The notes under the pieces are model-generated. The model was not told the origin of the DNA and ran no database searches. It saw nothing but the letters and a program-made list of their open reading frames with translations. From DASQEH01 sp038237745 (GTDB taxonomy: Bacteria; Actinomycetota; Actinomycetes; Propionibacteriales; Nocardioidaceae): a DNA stretch of 64,000 bases. This document shows positions 10,679 through 20,243 of the stretch, piece after piece (within the stretch, counting starts at the first letter, position 1; each line of letters starts with the position of its first letter). Location of the stretch: assembly GCA_038237745.1 (NCBI GenBank), contig JBBRYJ010000003.1, forward strand, positions 168,411 to 232,410, written 5' to 3'. The position numbers and the translations under genes were made by a program.

Positions 10679-11385
10679 GCGGCGAGTTCTACGAGCCGCA
10701 GGGGCCGGTGATCCGGGACAAGCGGCGCATCGACCCGGAGACGGGGGAGGTGAGGGTGCCTCGCACCGACGCGGAACCCTCACCCACCGGACAGGCCGAT
10801 GCTCCGTCGACAGCGGTCCCGGCGGAGTCCGAGGCCGAGATCCAGCTGGCCGAACGCACCGCCGACCTGCAACGTCTCCAGGCCGAATATGTCAACTACA
10901 AACGCAGAGTCGATCGTGACCGCGAGGCCACCCGGCAGGCGGCGGTGGCCTCGGTTCTCACGTCCCTTCTCCCTGTGCTCGACGACATCGCCCGGGCCCG
11001 AGAGCACGACGAGCTCACGGGAGGGTTCAAGGCAGTTGCCGAGTCCCTGCAGCGCTCGGTCGCGGTTCTGGGACTGGTGCCCTTCGGAGAGGCGGGGGAC
11101 GACTTCGACCCTCGGATTCACGAGGCGCTGATGCACAGCTACGCCGACGAGGTCGACGGGCCGGTGTGCCAAGAGATCCTCCAGGTGGGGTACCGCCTCG
11201 GAGACCGCATAATCCGGCCTGCACGGGTCGCCGTCGCTGAGCCGAACGAACCCCGGCCCCCTATTGGTCCTGACACGTCAGGCGAGGGTTCGCCGATGGT
11301 GTATGCCGCCACGGAGGACGACGAGACCGACGAGGCTGACGGGACCGACGCCATGGCGCCCGGCAGCGAGCTGCACGACGGCTGA
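10675..11385 (+). CDS. grpE: Nucleotide exchange factor GrpE
   Basis: A 236-residue co-chaperone that releases ADP from DnaK. It has an unstructured, charged N-terminus (about 1-55), a predicted long helix (about 55-100, LAERTADLQRLQAEYVNYKR) and the C-terminal beta domain with DFDPRIHEALMH and ILQVGYRLGDRIIRPARV, the GrpE signature. An acidic 40-residue tail follows. The GTG start overlaps the dnaK stop by 4 nt, giving translational coupling. dnaJ follows after 17 bp. Confidence 0.96.
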
Positions 11386-11402
11386 CGGAGCAGGAGGCAC
11401 GC

Positions 11403-12546
<1,144 letters not shown>

Positions 12547-12554
<8 letters not shown>

Positions 12555-12978
12555 GGCACGCATCACCTTCGAGGTGGGGAACCCTGATGCTCCGGTGTTC
12601 GTCATCAGCGTCGCCGCACAGCTGTCCGGGATGCATCCTCAGACCTTGCGCAGCTACGACCGGATGGGGCTCGTCAGTCCGGGCCGCGCTGGCGGTGGCG
12701 GGAGGCGCTACTCCCTCCGTGACGTCGAGCTTCTCCGGGTCGTCGGTGAGCTCACCGCCTCGGGTATCGGCATCGAGGGAGTGCGCCGGATCTTGCATCT
12801 TGAGAACCAAGTCCTGGCCTTACAGTCGAAGGTGGCCGAGCTTGAGGCGGAGCTTGCCACAGCCGCCCAAGCCGGCCTCCCGAACCTTCCGGTGGTGCGG
12901 TCAGCCGGTGTTCTGACCCGGTACCAGCCGAGTGTCTTCGTGTCGGTGGACAGGCCGCCAGGCACGGACCGCCGCTGA
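12547..12978 (+). CDS. hspR: Heat shock repressor HspR (MerR family)
   Basis: A 143-residue MerR-type repressor of the dnaK regulon. The winged helix-turn-helix occupies about residues 18-85 (VAAQLSGMHPQTLRSYDRMG and GGRRYSLRDVELL). A helical segment around 95-115 (LENQVLALQSKVAELEAEL) should form the dimerisation coiled coil. The GTG at 12547 was chosen because AAGGGAAGGG lies just upstream and the product then begins VAKARITFEV; an earlier in-frame ATG lies deep in dnaJ. It should bind the HAIR site upstream of dnaK and so control its own expression. Confidence 0.93.
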
Positions 12979-13024
12979 CCATTGCCAGCGGCTGACCTCT
13001 TACCATCTGACCCGAGGAGACGTC

Positions 13025-15613
13025 ATGGACGCAGACAAGTTCACGCGTCGCAGCCAAGAGGCGATCGGTGCCGCCATCCAGCTCGCCACCTCCACCGGCA
13101 ACCCGACCGCCGAGCCGGTCCATCTGCTGTCGGCGCTGTTGTCCCAGCCGGAGGGGATCGCCGGAGCGCTCGTGCGGGCCGTGGGAGTCGACCCCTCGTC
13201 GTTGACCGGACCGGTCGAGGTGGCTCTGCGTCGCCTTCCGTCCGCCTCAGGATCGACGATGACGTCGCCGTCGTACGGACGAGGTACCATCCTCGCGCTC
13301 CAGGCCGCGGAGAAGCTGGCCGAGTCGCTCGGGGACGACTACGTGTCGACAGAGCACCTACTCGTCGCCGTCGCTTCGGTCGACGGCCCGGTGAAGGACC
13401 TGCTTGTCTCGGCCGGAGTCACCGACGACGCCCTCGAGGCCGCGTTCGCCACCGTGCGTGGCTCTGCGCGGGTCACCAGTCCTGAGCCCGAAGCGACCTA
13501 CCAGTCGTTGGAGAAGTACGCCGTCGACCTGACGGCGGCGGCGGGAGAGGGCCGACTCGACCCGGTGATCGGCAGAGACAGCGAGATCCGCCGTGTCGTG
13601 CAGGTGCTGTCGCGGCGTACCAAGAACAACCCGGTCCTCATCGGTGAGCCGGGCGTCGGCAAGACCGCGGTGGTCGAGGGGCTGGCGCAGCGGATAGTGG
13701 CCGGTGACGTGCCCGAGTCGCTTCGCGGCAGGCGGCTCCTGTCGCTCGACCTCGCCGCCATGGTCGCCGGGGCGAAGTACCGGGGCGAGTTCGAGGAACG
13801 GCTCAAGGCCGTCCTCTCCGAGATCAGGGACTCCGGCGGCCAGGTCGTCACCTTCATCGACGAGCTGCACACCGTCGTGGGTGCTGGTGCGAGCGGTGAC
13901 TCGGCGATGGACGCGGGCAACATGCTCAAACCGATGCTGGCCCGCGGCGAGCTGCGGATGATCGGCGCCACCACGCTCGACGAGTACCGCGAACGCATCG
14001 AGAAGGACCCCGCCCTGGAACGACGCTTCCAGCAGGTGTTCGTCGGTGAGCCGAGCGTCGACGACACGATCGCCATCCTTCGTGGGCTGAAGGAGCGCTA
14101 CGAGGCCCACCACAAGGTGTCGATCGCCGATTCGGCCCTCGTTGCGGCAGCAGCACTCTCCGACCGCTACATCAGCGGTCGTCAGCTGCCCGACAAGGCG
14201 ATCGACCTCATCGACGAGGCGTCGTCTCGGCTCCGGATGGAGATCGACTCCAGTCCTGTGGAGATCGACGAGCTTCGCCGCAACGTCGACCGGATCAAGA
14301 TGGAGGAGTTCCACCTCTCCAAGGAAGACGACGACGGCAGCCGCGACCGGCTGCTCCGGCTCCGCTCCGAGCTCGCCGACTCCGAGGAGGAGCTGCGCCA
14401 CCTCGAGGCGAGGTGGGAGCGCGAGAAATCCATGCTGAACCGGGTGGGCGACATCATGGAGCGCATCAACGAGCTCCGCACCGAGGCCGACAAGGACACC
14501 CGCGAAGGCGAACTCGAAACGGCGTCACGGCTGCTGTACAGCGAAATCCCGGCCCTGGAGGCCGAGCTTGCCCAGGCTCAGGCGACGGCCGACGCCGACC
14601 CGCTCGACCTGATGGTGCACGAGGAGGTGGGCGCGGACGAGGTCGCCGAGGTGGTCGCCGCCTGGACGGGGATTCCCACCGGACGCCTGCTCGAGGGCGA
14701 GACCGGCAAGTTGCTGCGGATGGAGGAGGAACTGGGCAAACGCCTCATCGGCCAGCGCACCGCCGTGACGGCGGTCTCGGATGCGGTGCGCCGGGCCCGA
14801 GCCGGAATCTCGGACCCCGACCGGCCCACCGGCTCGTTCCTGTTCCTAGGCCCCACCGGCGTGGGGAAGACCGAGCTGGCCAAGGCTCTCGCGGACTTCC
14901 TCTTCGACGACGAGCGCGCCATCATCCGCATCGACATGAGTGAGTACTCCGAGAAGCACACGGTCTCGCGGCTCGTGGGGGCACCCCCTGGGTACGTCGG
15001 GTACGACGAAGGCGGCCAGCTCACCGAAGCAGTTCGTCGCCGGCCCTACTCGGTGGTGCTCCTCGACGAGGTGGAGAAGGCGCATCCGGAGGTGTTCGAC
15101 ATCCTCCTCCAGGTGCTCGACGACGGGCGGCTCACCGACGGGCAGGGCCGGACCGTCGACTTTCGCAACACACTGCTCATCTTGACCAGCAACCTCGGTT
15201 CCCATTACCTGGTGGACCCTTTGCTCGACGACGCGAAGAAGCGCGACGCGGTCATGTCCGCGGTGCGCGCGGCGTTCAAGCCGGAGTTCCTGAACCGGCT
15301 CGACGAGGTCGTGCTCTTCGACCCCCTCGGTACAGAAGAGCTCAGCTCGATCGTCGGACTTCAGATCGAGCTGTTGGCGAAGAGGTTGTCGTCGAGGCGG
15401 ATCGGCCTCGAGGTCACCGAGGCGGCCCGCGAGTGGCTCGCCCTCACCGGATTCGACCCGGCGTACGGTGCCCGCCCGCTGCGACGGCTCGTCCAGAGCT
15501 CGATCGGTGACCCCCTTGCCCGAGCCCTGCTGGCGGGCCAGGCGTCCGACGGCGACACTGTCAGGGTGGACCTCGACGCGTCCCGAGACGGCCTGGCGGT
15601 GACCGCTGCATGA
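13025..15613 (+). CDS. clpB: ATP-dependent disaggregase ClpB
   Basis: An 862-residue AAA+ disaggregase that works with DnaK to recover proteins from aggregates. It has an N-terminal Clp repeat domain (about 1-150), AAA1 with Walker A GEPGVGKT (about 206-213), and a long middle coiled-coil domain (about 400-530) that distinguishes ClpB from ClpC/ClpA. AAA2 carries GPTGVGKT (about 609-616) and RIDMSEY. No ClpP-binding loop was noted. The ATG at 13025 follows GAGGAGAC; the 46-bp gap from hspR shows no HAIR site, so readthrough from the dnaK promoter is likely. The stop overlaps the next ATG by 4 nt. Confidence 0.97.
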   Translation: MDADKFTRRSQEAIGAAIQLATSTGNPTAEPVHLLSALLSQPEGIAGALVRAVGVDPSSLTGPVEVALRRLPSASGSTMTSPSYGRGTILALQAAEKLAESLGDDYVSTEHLLVAVASVDGPVKDLLVSAGVTDDALEAAFATVRGSARVTSPEPEATYQSLEKYAVDLTAAAGEGRLDPVIGRDSEIRRVVQVLSRRTKNNPVLIGEPGVGKTAVVEGLAQRIVAGDVPESLRGRRLLSLDLAAMVAGAKYRGEFEERLKAVLSEIRDSGGQVVTFIDELHTVVGAGASGDSAMDAGNMLKPMLARGELRMIGATTLDEYRERIEKDPALERRFQQVFVGEPSVDDTIAILRGLKERYEAHHKVSIADSALVAAAALSDRYISGRQLPDKAIDLIDEASSRLRMEIDSSPVEIDELRRNVDRIKMEEFHLSKEDDDGSRDRLLRLRSELADSEEELRHLEARWEREKSMLNRVGDIMERINELRTEADKDTREGELETASRLLYSEIPALEAELAQAQATADADPLDLMVHEEVGADEVAEVVAAWTGIPTGRLLEGETGKLLRMEEELGKRLIGQRTAVTAVSDAVRRARAGISDPDRPTGSFLFLGPTGVGKTELAKALADFLFDDERAIIRIDMSEYSEKHTVSRLVGAPPGYVGYDEGGQLTEAVRRRPYSVVLLDEVEKAHPEVFDILLQVLDDGRLTDGQGRTVDFRNTLLILTSNLGSHYLVDPLLDDAKKRDAVMSAVRAAFKPEFLNRLDEVVLFDPLGTEELSSIVGLQIELLAKRLSSRRIGLEVTEAAREWLALTGFDPAYGARPLRRLVQSSIGDPLARALLAGQASDGDTVRVDLDASRDGLAVTAA

Positions 15614-16161
15614 CCTCGGCGCCGGCCGGCCGAGGCACCCGCCCGCGGGAGGTCACCTTCGGTGGCTTCCAGGCTCTCATCGGGGGGGCGCTCGCAACAG
15701 TCCTGCTCATCGGCACGGCGAGGCAGCTGTACAGCTCTCAGATGCGTGACGTGCTCGTGCAGGCGCTCGACGACCCGCGGGCCTCGCAGCTGGGTATCAC
15801 CGTGGACACGGCGCGCACCATGGCCAGGTACGCGATCATGGTGATGGGCGTGGTGAGCGTGGCGTCGGTGATCCTCGCGGTGTTCGTCCTGCGCCGGCAC
15901 CGCACGTCGCGTACCGCCCTGACGGTTCTAGGAGCCCTTGTCGGGCTGGTCACCTTGTTCGGAGGTCCCGGCGGCTGGGCGGTCACGCTCTACATCGCGG
16001 TATCCACGGCGATGCTGTGGTCCAAGCCGGCACGCGCCTGGTTCGCGGAGCCTGCGACGCCGGTCGGACAGTGGCCGCCGCAGGGTTCCGGAGGCCCCTC
16101 CGGAACCCGGCCCCCTCCCCCTCCGCCCCCTCCCCCACCTCCGCCAGCTGCGAGACCTTGA
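15610..16161 (+). CDS. Small multi-helix membrane protein with polyproline tail
   Basis: A 183-residue protein of unknown function. Four hydrophobic segments are visible: FQALIGGALATVLLIGTARQ (about 20-39), YAIMVMGVVSVASVILAVFV (about 75-94), a third around 102-120 and VTLYIAVSTAMLW around 125-137. The C-terminal 45 residues are Pro/Gly-rich and finish in a run of 12 prolines before AARP. The start codon overlaps the clpB stop (ATGA), so it is probably translated from the clpB message. The tail coding sequence contains a perfect inverted repeat and a G-quadruplex-capable tract, listed separately. I do not recognise a named family. Confidence 0.75.
   Translation: MTSAPAGRGTRPREVTFGGFQALIGGALATVLLIGTARQLYSSQMRDVLVQALDDPRASQLGITVDTARTMARYAIMVMGVVSVASVILAVFVLRRHRTSRTALTVLGALVGLVTLFGGPGGWAVTLYIAVSTAMLWSKPARAWFAEPATPVGQWPPQGSGGPSGTRPPPPPPPPPPPPAARP
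16083..16108 (+). repeat. Perfect 12-bp inverted repeat with a 2-nt loop
   Basis: GGGTTCCGGAGG at 16083-16094 pairs exactly with CCTCCGGAACCC at 16097-16108, leaving only CC between the arms. It lies in codons for the Gly/Pro-rich tail of the small membrane protein, about 120 bp before pyrE. No T-tract follows, so it is not a textbook intrinsic terminator. It could still act as a processing or attenuation hairpin between the chaperone operon and pyrE. Confidence 0.7.
16109..16145 (-). other. G-quadruplex-capable tract (G-rich on the minus strand)
   Basis: The plus strand is a nearly pure C/T run encoding consecutive prolines. The complement has at least four runs of G3-G5 separated by one to four bases, which fits the usual intramolecular G-quadruplex pattern. 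It directly follows the perfect inverted repeat. Whether it folds in vivo cannot be told from sequence. Confidence 0.6.
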
Positions 16162-16212
16162 CGGACCTGCTTGCCCGACCTGGCAGCGCGGGTTCCGGAC
16201 GCGAGGGCTCGA

Positions 16213-16218
16213 TAGGGT
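16213..16218 (+). promoter_or_regulatory. Putative -10 box for leaderless pyrE
   Basis: TAGGGT ends 7 nt before the pyrE GTG at 16226 and there is no Shine-Dalgarno sequence between them. That geometry places the transcription start at or next to the start codon. No convincing -35 is visible. Confidence 0.4.
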
Positions 16219-16225
16219 CGACGCT

Positions 16226-16762
16226 GTGAGCGATCGCAGCGAGCTGCTGGCACAGATCACCTCGAAGGCAGTGGTGCCGGGGCAGGTCACTCTCTCGTCG
16301 GGAAGGACCGCGGACAGCTACGTGGATCTGCGCAGGATCACCCTGGACGGGACCGCCGCGCCCCTTGTCGGAAGGGTGATGCGTGAGGTGACGTCGGAGG
16401 TCCGGTACGACGCAGTCGGCGGCCTTACCCTCGGAGCCGACCCGGTCGCGGCTGCCATGCTGCATGCGGCGGCTGCTGTCGGCGAGACGTTGGACGCCTT
16501 CGTCGTACGCAAGGAGGGCAAGGCGCATGGGCTGCAGCGCCGGATCGAGGGGCCGGACGTGCTCGGGCGCAGAGTGCTGGCGGTCGAGGACACGTCGACC
16601 ACTGGCGGCTCCGTGCTCCGGGCGGTCGAGGCGCTGCGGTCGGCGGACGCGGAGGTCGTCGCCGTGGCCGTCATCGTCGACCGCGGCGCCAGAGAGGCGG
16701 TCGAGGCGGAGGGCTTGCGCTACATCGCCGTGTACGAGCTCAGCGAGCTCGGCATCGCCTGA
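16226..16762 (+). CDS. pyrE: Orotate phosphoribosyltransferase
   Basis: A 178-residue enzyme joining orotate and PRPP to give OMP in pyrimidine synthesis. The PRPP-binding loop is VLAVEDTSTTGGS (117-129), and the catalytic lysine region is RKEGKAHG (95-102). Length is typical of actinobacterial PyrE. The GTG at 16226 was chosen over longer in-frame readings that run back through the upstream gene; TAGGGT lies 7 nt before it, suggesting a leaderless transcript. It converges on the DUF1232 gene with a 10-bp gap. Confidence 0.95.
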   Translation: MSDRSELLAQITSKAVVPGQVTLSSGRTADSYVDLRRITLDGTAAPLVGRVMREVTSEVRYDAVGGLTLGADPVAAAMLHAAAAVGETLDAFVVRKEGKAHGLQRRIEGPDVLGRRVLAVEDTSTTGGSVLRAVEALRSADAEVVAVAVIVDRGAREAVEAEGLRYIAVYELSELGIA

Positions 16763-16784
16763 CGATCGTCGGTCATGCGTCAGG
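16758..16784. terminator. Possible bidirectional hairpin between convergent genes
   Basis: CCTGACG (16758-16764) and CGTCAGG (16778-16784) form 7-bp arms around a 13-nt loop that contains the stop codon of the DUF1232 gene; the pyrE stop lies in the left arm. The symmetric position between convergent genes suggests a two-way terminator. There is no U-tract, so this is weak. Confidence 0.3.
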
Positions 16785-17291
16785 ATCCTCTTCGAGGAAC
16801 GGATCGAGCTCGTGCGCCGCGGCACCGAAGACCCAGCTGAGTAGTAGCACGTCGTCGATGTACCCGCCGACACGGAAGTCCGGGACCAGGTCGACCGGTG
16901 TGATCAGGTAGTGGAGGGCGGCGACGATCAGTCGTTCGCGAGCAGCACGACCTGCCACCGGCGGGCTCTCGCCCTCCGGCTGCACGGCGTTGTAGCTCGG
17001 CCGCCCGTCGTTCCAGGGGGGCCGCCCGGCGTCTGCCGCAGGAGGCTCGAGCAGGTCCGCTCGGGTGTGCAGGAAGCGCATGGCAGCAGCCACCCGGTCG
17101 GCTATCGCTGAGAGCGGCGCGTCGTCGTAGACGAGCTTCGCGACCTCGTCGGCGAGGTCACGGAGCGCCACCGGGTCGTCGACTATTGTCAGCGCCCGCC
17201 CTCGGGACTCGAGAAACGCCGGGCTCTGCAGCACCTTGGTGACCGTCGACTTCGGTGTGCGGAAGAGGGGCCTCCAGTTCTGCTCGTTCAC
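16773..17291 (-). CDS. DUF1232 (YkvA-like) protein
   Basis: A 172-residue protein whose C-terminal half matches the DUF1232/YkvA family: AALHYLITPVDLVPDFRVGGYIDDVLLLSWVF (here about residues 120-151, quoted only in outline: LITPVDLVPDF then GYIDDVLLL). The conserved acidic and proline residues between two short hydrophobic helices are present. The N-terminal half is helical with no recognised domain. The family has no established biochemical role. It is followed on the same strand by nothing and preceded by fba 21 bp upstream of its start in transcription order, so fba and this gene may share a transcript. Confidence 0.75.
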   Translation of the reverse strand: MNEQNWRPLFRTPKSTVTKVLQSPAFLESRGRALTIVDDPVALRDLADEVAKLVYDDAPLSAIADRVAAAMRFLHTRADLLEPPAADAGRPPWNDGRPSYNAVQPEGESPPVAGRAARERLIVAALHYLITPVDLVPDFRVGGYIDDVLLLSWVFGAAAHELDPFLEEDPDA

Positions 17292-17312
17292 ACGCTCCCC
17301 CTTGTTCTGCTG

Positions 17313-18347
17313 TCAGGCGCCAAGTGACGTGCCCGCCGACCGCAGGTTCTCGCAGGCGGTGACGACCCGGGACGCCATGCCGGCTTCAGCGGCCTTGCCC
17401 CAGGAACGAGGGTCGTAGACCTTCTTGTCGCCGACGTCGCCGTCGACCTTCAGAACGCCCGCGTAGTTGGAGAACATGTGGTCGACGACAGGTCGGGTGA
17501 ACGCGTACTGGGTGTCTGTGTCGACGTTCATCTTCACGACCCCGTAGTCGAGCGCCTCTCTGATCTCCTCCAGGAGCGAGCCGGAGCCGCCGTGGAACAC
17601 GAGGTCGAACGGCTTCGCATCGGCGTTCATGCCCTTTTCCTCAGCTACGGCGCGCTGCGCGTCCTTGAGGATCTCGGGCCGCAGCTTCACGTTTCCCGGC
17701 TTGTACACCCCGTGCACGTTGCCGAAGGTGAGCGCGGTCAGGTAGCGGCCGTCATCACCGAGCCCGAGCACGTCGGCGACGCGCTGGGCGTCACCAGGTG
17801 TGGTGTACAGCTTCTCGTCCATCGCCCCGACGACTCCGTCCTCCTCGCCGCCTACGACCCCTACCTCGATCTCCAGTACGACATGGGCGGCAGCCGCCTT
17901 CTCCAGCAGCTCGCGGGCGATCGACAGGTTCTCCTCAAGCTCGACGGCCGAGCCGTCCCACATGTGTGACTGGAAGATCGGCTCGCCTCCGGCAGCCACC
18001 CGCCGGCGCGACTCCTCCAGCAGCGGCCGGACGAAGTCGTCCAGCTTGTCCTTCGGGCAGTGATCTGTGTGGAGCGCGACGTTGACCGGGTAGCGCTTCG
18101 CGGCCTCGTGTGCGAACGCCGCGAAGGCCAGGGACCCTGCCACCATGTTCTTGATCGTGGTTCCGGAGAGGAACTCCGCCCCGCCGGTGGACACCTGGAC
18201 GATGCCGTCGCTCTCCGCCTCGGAGAACCCGCGCAGCGCCGCATGCAGCGTCAGGGACGACGAGACATTGATGGCAGGGAAGGCGAACTGCTCCGCCTTG
18301 GCCTTGTCGAGCATGGCGCTGTAGACGTCCGGGGTGGCGATTGGCAT
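17313..18347 (-). CDS. fba: Class II fructose-bisphosphate aldolase
   Basis: A 344-residue zinc-dependent aldolase interconverting fructose 1,6-bisphosphate with DHAP and glyceraldehyde 3-phosphate. HTDHC carries the catalytic Asp95 and zinc ligand His96. GNVHGVY and FHGGSGS supply further zinc and phosphate contacts, and NVDTDTQYAF is the class II C-terminal signature. The ATG at 18347 has GGAGCTGCC just upstream; a GATACT hexamer about 37 bp upstream on the minus strand (18384-18389) may be its -10 box. The DUF1232 gene begins 21 bp downstream on the same strand. Confidence 0.96.
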   Translation of the reverse strand: MPIATPDVYSAMLDKAKAEQFAFPAINVSSSLTLHAALRGFSEAESDGIVQVSTGGAEFLSGTTIKNMVAGSLAFAAFAHEAAKRYPVNVALHTDHCPKDKLDDFVRPLLEESRRRVAAGGEPIFQSHMWDGSAVELEENLSIARELLEKAAAAHVVLEIEVGVVGGEEDGVVGAMDEKLYTTPGDAQRVADVLGLGDDGRYLTALTFGNVHGVYKPGNVKLRPEILKDAQRAVAEEKGMNADAKPFDLVFHGGSGSLLEEIREALDYGVVKMNVDTDTQYAFTRPVVDHMFSNYAGVLKVDGDVGDKKVYDPRSWGKAAEAGMASRVVTACENLRSAGTSLGA

Positions 18348-18427
18348 GGCAGCTCCGTGTGGTCAAGGTGGCGTACGCCGACCAGTATCACGTGCTCTGC
18401 CCAGTACTGCCAGCGTGGGCGAGCCGC

Positions 18428-19072
18428 TCAGTCCGCGGCCGGTAGGACGTGCTGACGGATCCAGGTGTGCATGGCGATGGCCGCGGCGGCGCCGGCGTTG
18501 ATCGACCTGGTCGAGCCGAACTGGGCGATCGACAGCGTGGACCGGCATTCCCGCCGCATCTCCTGCGTCAGGCCCGGCCCCTCCTGGCCCAGGACGAGCA
18601 CGCACGCTGCCGGCAGGACCGCAGTCTCGATCGGCTCGGCGTCCGGCGGGTTGTCGATTCCGAGCAGGGGGAGCTGCGCGCCGGCCGCCCAGCTGGTGAA
18701 CTGCTCGATCGTCTCGTGGTGCCTGATGTGCTGGTACCGGTCGGTGACCATCGCGCCTCGGCGGTTCCACCGCTTGCGTCCGACGATGTGGACCTCCGCG
18801 GCGAGGAACGCGTTCGCAGTCCGGACGACCGATCCGATGTTGAAGTCGTGCTGCCAGTTCTCGATGGCGACGTGGAACCGGTGACGGCACGTGTCCAGGT
18901 CGGCCACGATCGCCTCGAGGCGCCAGTAGCGGTAGCGGTCGGCGACGTTGCGCCGGTCACCGTCTCGGAGCAGGACGGGGTCGAGGCGGGGGTCGGCCGG
19001 ACGAGGGCCGGACCAGGGGCCGACGCCGACTCCATCGGGCATGCGCTTTGGCTCGCCCTGCGCTGCTTTCAC
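18428..19072 (-). CDS. TrmH/SpoU-family RNA 2'-O-methyltransferase
   Basis: A 214-residue knotted (SPOUT) methyltransferase. Its SAM and RNA-binding motifs are NIGSVVRTAN (78-87), LGQEGPGL (161-168) and GSTRSINAGAAAAIAM (186-201), which form the trefoil knot. The substrate could be a tRNA ribose or 23S rRNA; sequence alone does not decide. The GTG at 19072 is preceded 6 nt upstream by TACGCT, so it looks leaderless. It is divergent from dedA with only 34 bp between the two start codons. Confidence 0.88.
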   Translation of the reverse strand: MKAAQGEPKRMPDGVGVGPWSGPRPADPRLDPVLLRDGDRRNVADRYRYWRLEAIVADLDTCRHRFHVAIENWQHDFNIGSVVRTANAFLAAEVHIVGRKRWNRRGAMVTDRYQHIRHHETIEQFTSWAAGAQLPLLGIDNPPDAEPIETAVLPAACVLVLGQEGPGLTQEMRRECRSTLSIAQFGSTRSINAGAAAAIAMHTWIRQHVLPAAD

Positions 19073-19078
19073 GGAGAA

Positions 19079-19084
19079 AGCGTA
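19079..19084 (-). promoter_or_regulatory. Putative -10 box for the TrmH-type gene
   Basis: On the minus strand TACGCT ends 6 nt before the GTG at 19072, with no ribosome binding site between. It sits back to back with the dedA -10 box at 19095-19100; the two hexamers are 10 bp apart, so polymerase binding at one should exclude the other. Confidence 0.4.
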
Positions 19085-19094
19085 GAGCGACGAC

Positions 19095-19100
19095 TACTCT
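19095..19100 (+). promoter_or_regulatory. Putative -10 box for dedA-type gene
   Basis: TACTCT lies 6 nt before the GTG at 19107 with no Shine-Dalgarno sequence, the pattern of a leaderless actinobacterial transcript. Its upstream DNA is the promoter and first codons of the divergent TrmH-type gene. Confidence 0.4.
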
Positions 19101-19106
19101 CGACCT

Positions 19107-19763
19107 GTGTTCAACGACTTCCAGCACGTCATGCTGCTCAGCGGCCTGCTCGACCCGCAGACCTGGATCGACCGGTTCGGCTCGTACGCCTTGTGGGGCG
19201 TCGCCGCCATCGTCTTCATCGAGTGCTGGCTGTTCCCGTTCCTGCCGGGGGACTCACTGCTGTTTCTGATCGGCCTTCTCATCTCGCAGCAGGACCAGGT
19301 GACCACTCCGCTCTGGCTCGCATGTCTCGTGCTCACCGTGGCGGCGATCGCGAGCAACGTGGTCGGATACCTCGTGGGCGCCCGACTCGGGCCGGCGGTG
19401 TTCAACCGGCCGGACTCTCGCTTCTTCAAGCAGGACTACGTCGACAAGACCTATGCGTTCTTCGACAAGTACGGCAACCGGGCCATCGTGCTGGCGCGGT
19501 TCGTCCCCATCGTCCGCACCTTCATCACGCTGGCCGCAGGGGTGGGCAGGATGCCGATGCGGCGCTTTGTCGTCTACTCGGCCATCGGGGCAGTGGGCTG
19601 GGCCACCGGCGTCACGTTGCTCGGGTACTGGCTCGGGCAGGTCGACTTCCTGAGCAGCCACATCGACCTCGTCCTCATCGCGATCGTCGCGCTCTCGGTG
19701 GTCCCCATCCTCATCGAGGTGGTGAGGAGCCGCTCCGCCTCACAAGAGTCCGGTAGCCGGTAG
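19107..19763 (+). CDS. DedA-family membrane protein
   Basis: A 218-residue polytopic membrane protein of the DedA (VTT domain) family, several members of which act as lipid or undecaprenyl-phosphate flippases. The family motif FIECWLFPFLPGD (about 36-48) includes the conserved acidic and proline residues, and KYGNRAIVLARFVPIVRT (about 127-144) contains the essential arginines. Five or six hydrophobic segments are visible and the C-terminus is short and basic. The GTG start has a -10-like TACTCT 6 nt upstream. The specific lipid cannot be inferred. Confidence 0.88.
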   Translation: MFNDFQHVMLLSGLLDPQTWIDRFGSYALWGVAAIVFIECWLFPFLPGDSLLFLIGLLISQQDQVTTPLWLACLVLTVAAIASNVVGYLVGARLGPAVFNRPDSRFFKQDYVDKTYAFFDKYGNRAIVLARFVPIVRTFITLAAGVGRMPMRRFVVYSAIGAVGWATGVTLLGYWLGQVDFLSSHIDLVLIAIVALSVVPILIEVVRSRSASQESGSR

Positions 19764-19796
19764 CCGATGGCGACACTCCGCTGGAGCCGACTCCGG

Positions 19797-20192
19797 TCAG
19801 AGCAACGGGCAGTCGGGGTCGGAGTCGAGCAGGAGCTGTCGGCAGCGGACGGCCTCCTCGATGTCGCCGATGGAGTCCGATGCCGCGGCAAGCGCCGCGA
19901 GGCAGCGGAGAAACCCCTGGTTGGGCTCGTGCGACCAGGGAACCGGCCCGTGGCCCTTCCAGCCGTTCCGGCGAAGGGCGTCGAGACCGCGGTGGTAGCC
20001 CACTCGGGCGAATGCGTAGCTCACCAGATCGTCGTCGTCGCCCATAGCCTGCTCGGCCAGGGTCGCCCAGGCCAGCGACGACGACGGGTGGTCGCGGGCC
20101 ACCTCGCGAGGTGGTTCGCGGTGCAGCCTCGCGGCAGCCGGGTCTGGCGGGAGGTACGTCGGCGGTGGGCCGAGCAGGTTGTCGAAGCTCAT
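19797..20192 (-). CDS. DUF3151 family protein
   Basis: A 131-residue soluble protein of the actinobacterial DUF3151 family. Recognisable stretches are NLLGPPPTYLPPDPAA at the N-terminus, SSLAWATLAE (about 40-49), SYAFARVGYHRGLDALRRNG (about 58-77) and HEPNQGFLRCL (about 88-98). The helical, TPR-like character and length fit the family; no function is established. An ATG three codons upstream (20201) is possible, but the ATG at 20192 aligns better with relatives that begin just before NLLG. It converges with the DedA gene (33-bp gap). Confidence 0.78.
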   Translation of the reverse strand: MSFDNLLGPPPTYLPPDPAAARLHREPPREVARDHPSSSLAWATLAEQAMGDDDDLVSYAFARVGYHRGLDALRRNGWKGHGPVPWSHEPNQGFLRCLAALAAASDSIGDIEEAVRCRQLLLDSDPDCPLL

Positions 20193-20243
20193 GGTGCCCA
20201 TTGTGCCGGTCCGGAGCCGTCGAGCGGGTAGGCGCGGGAGCCG

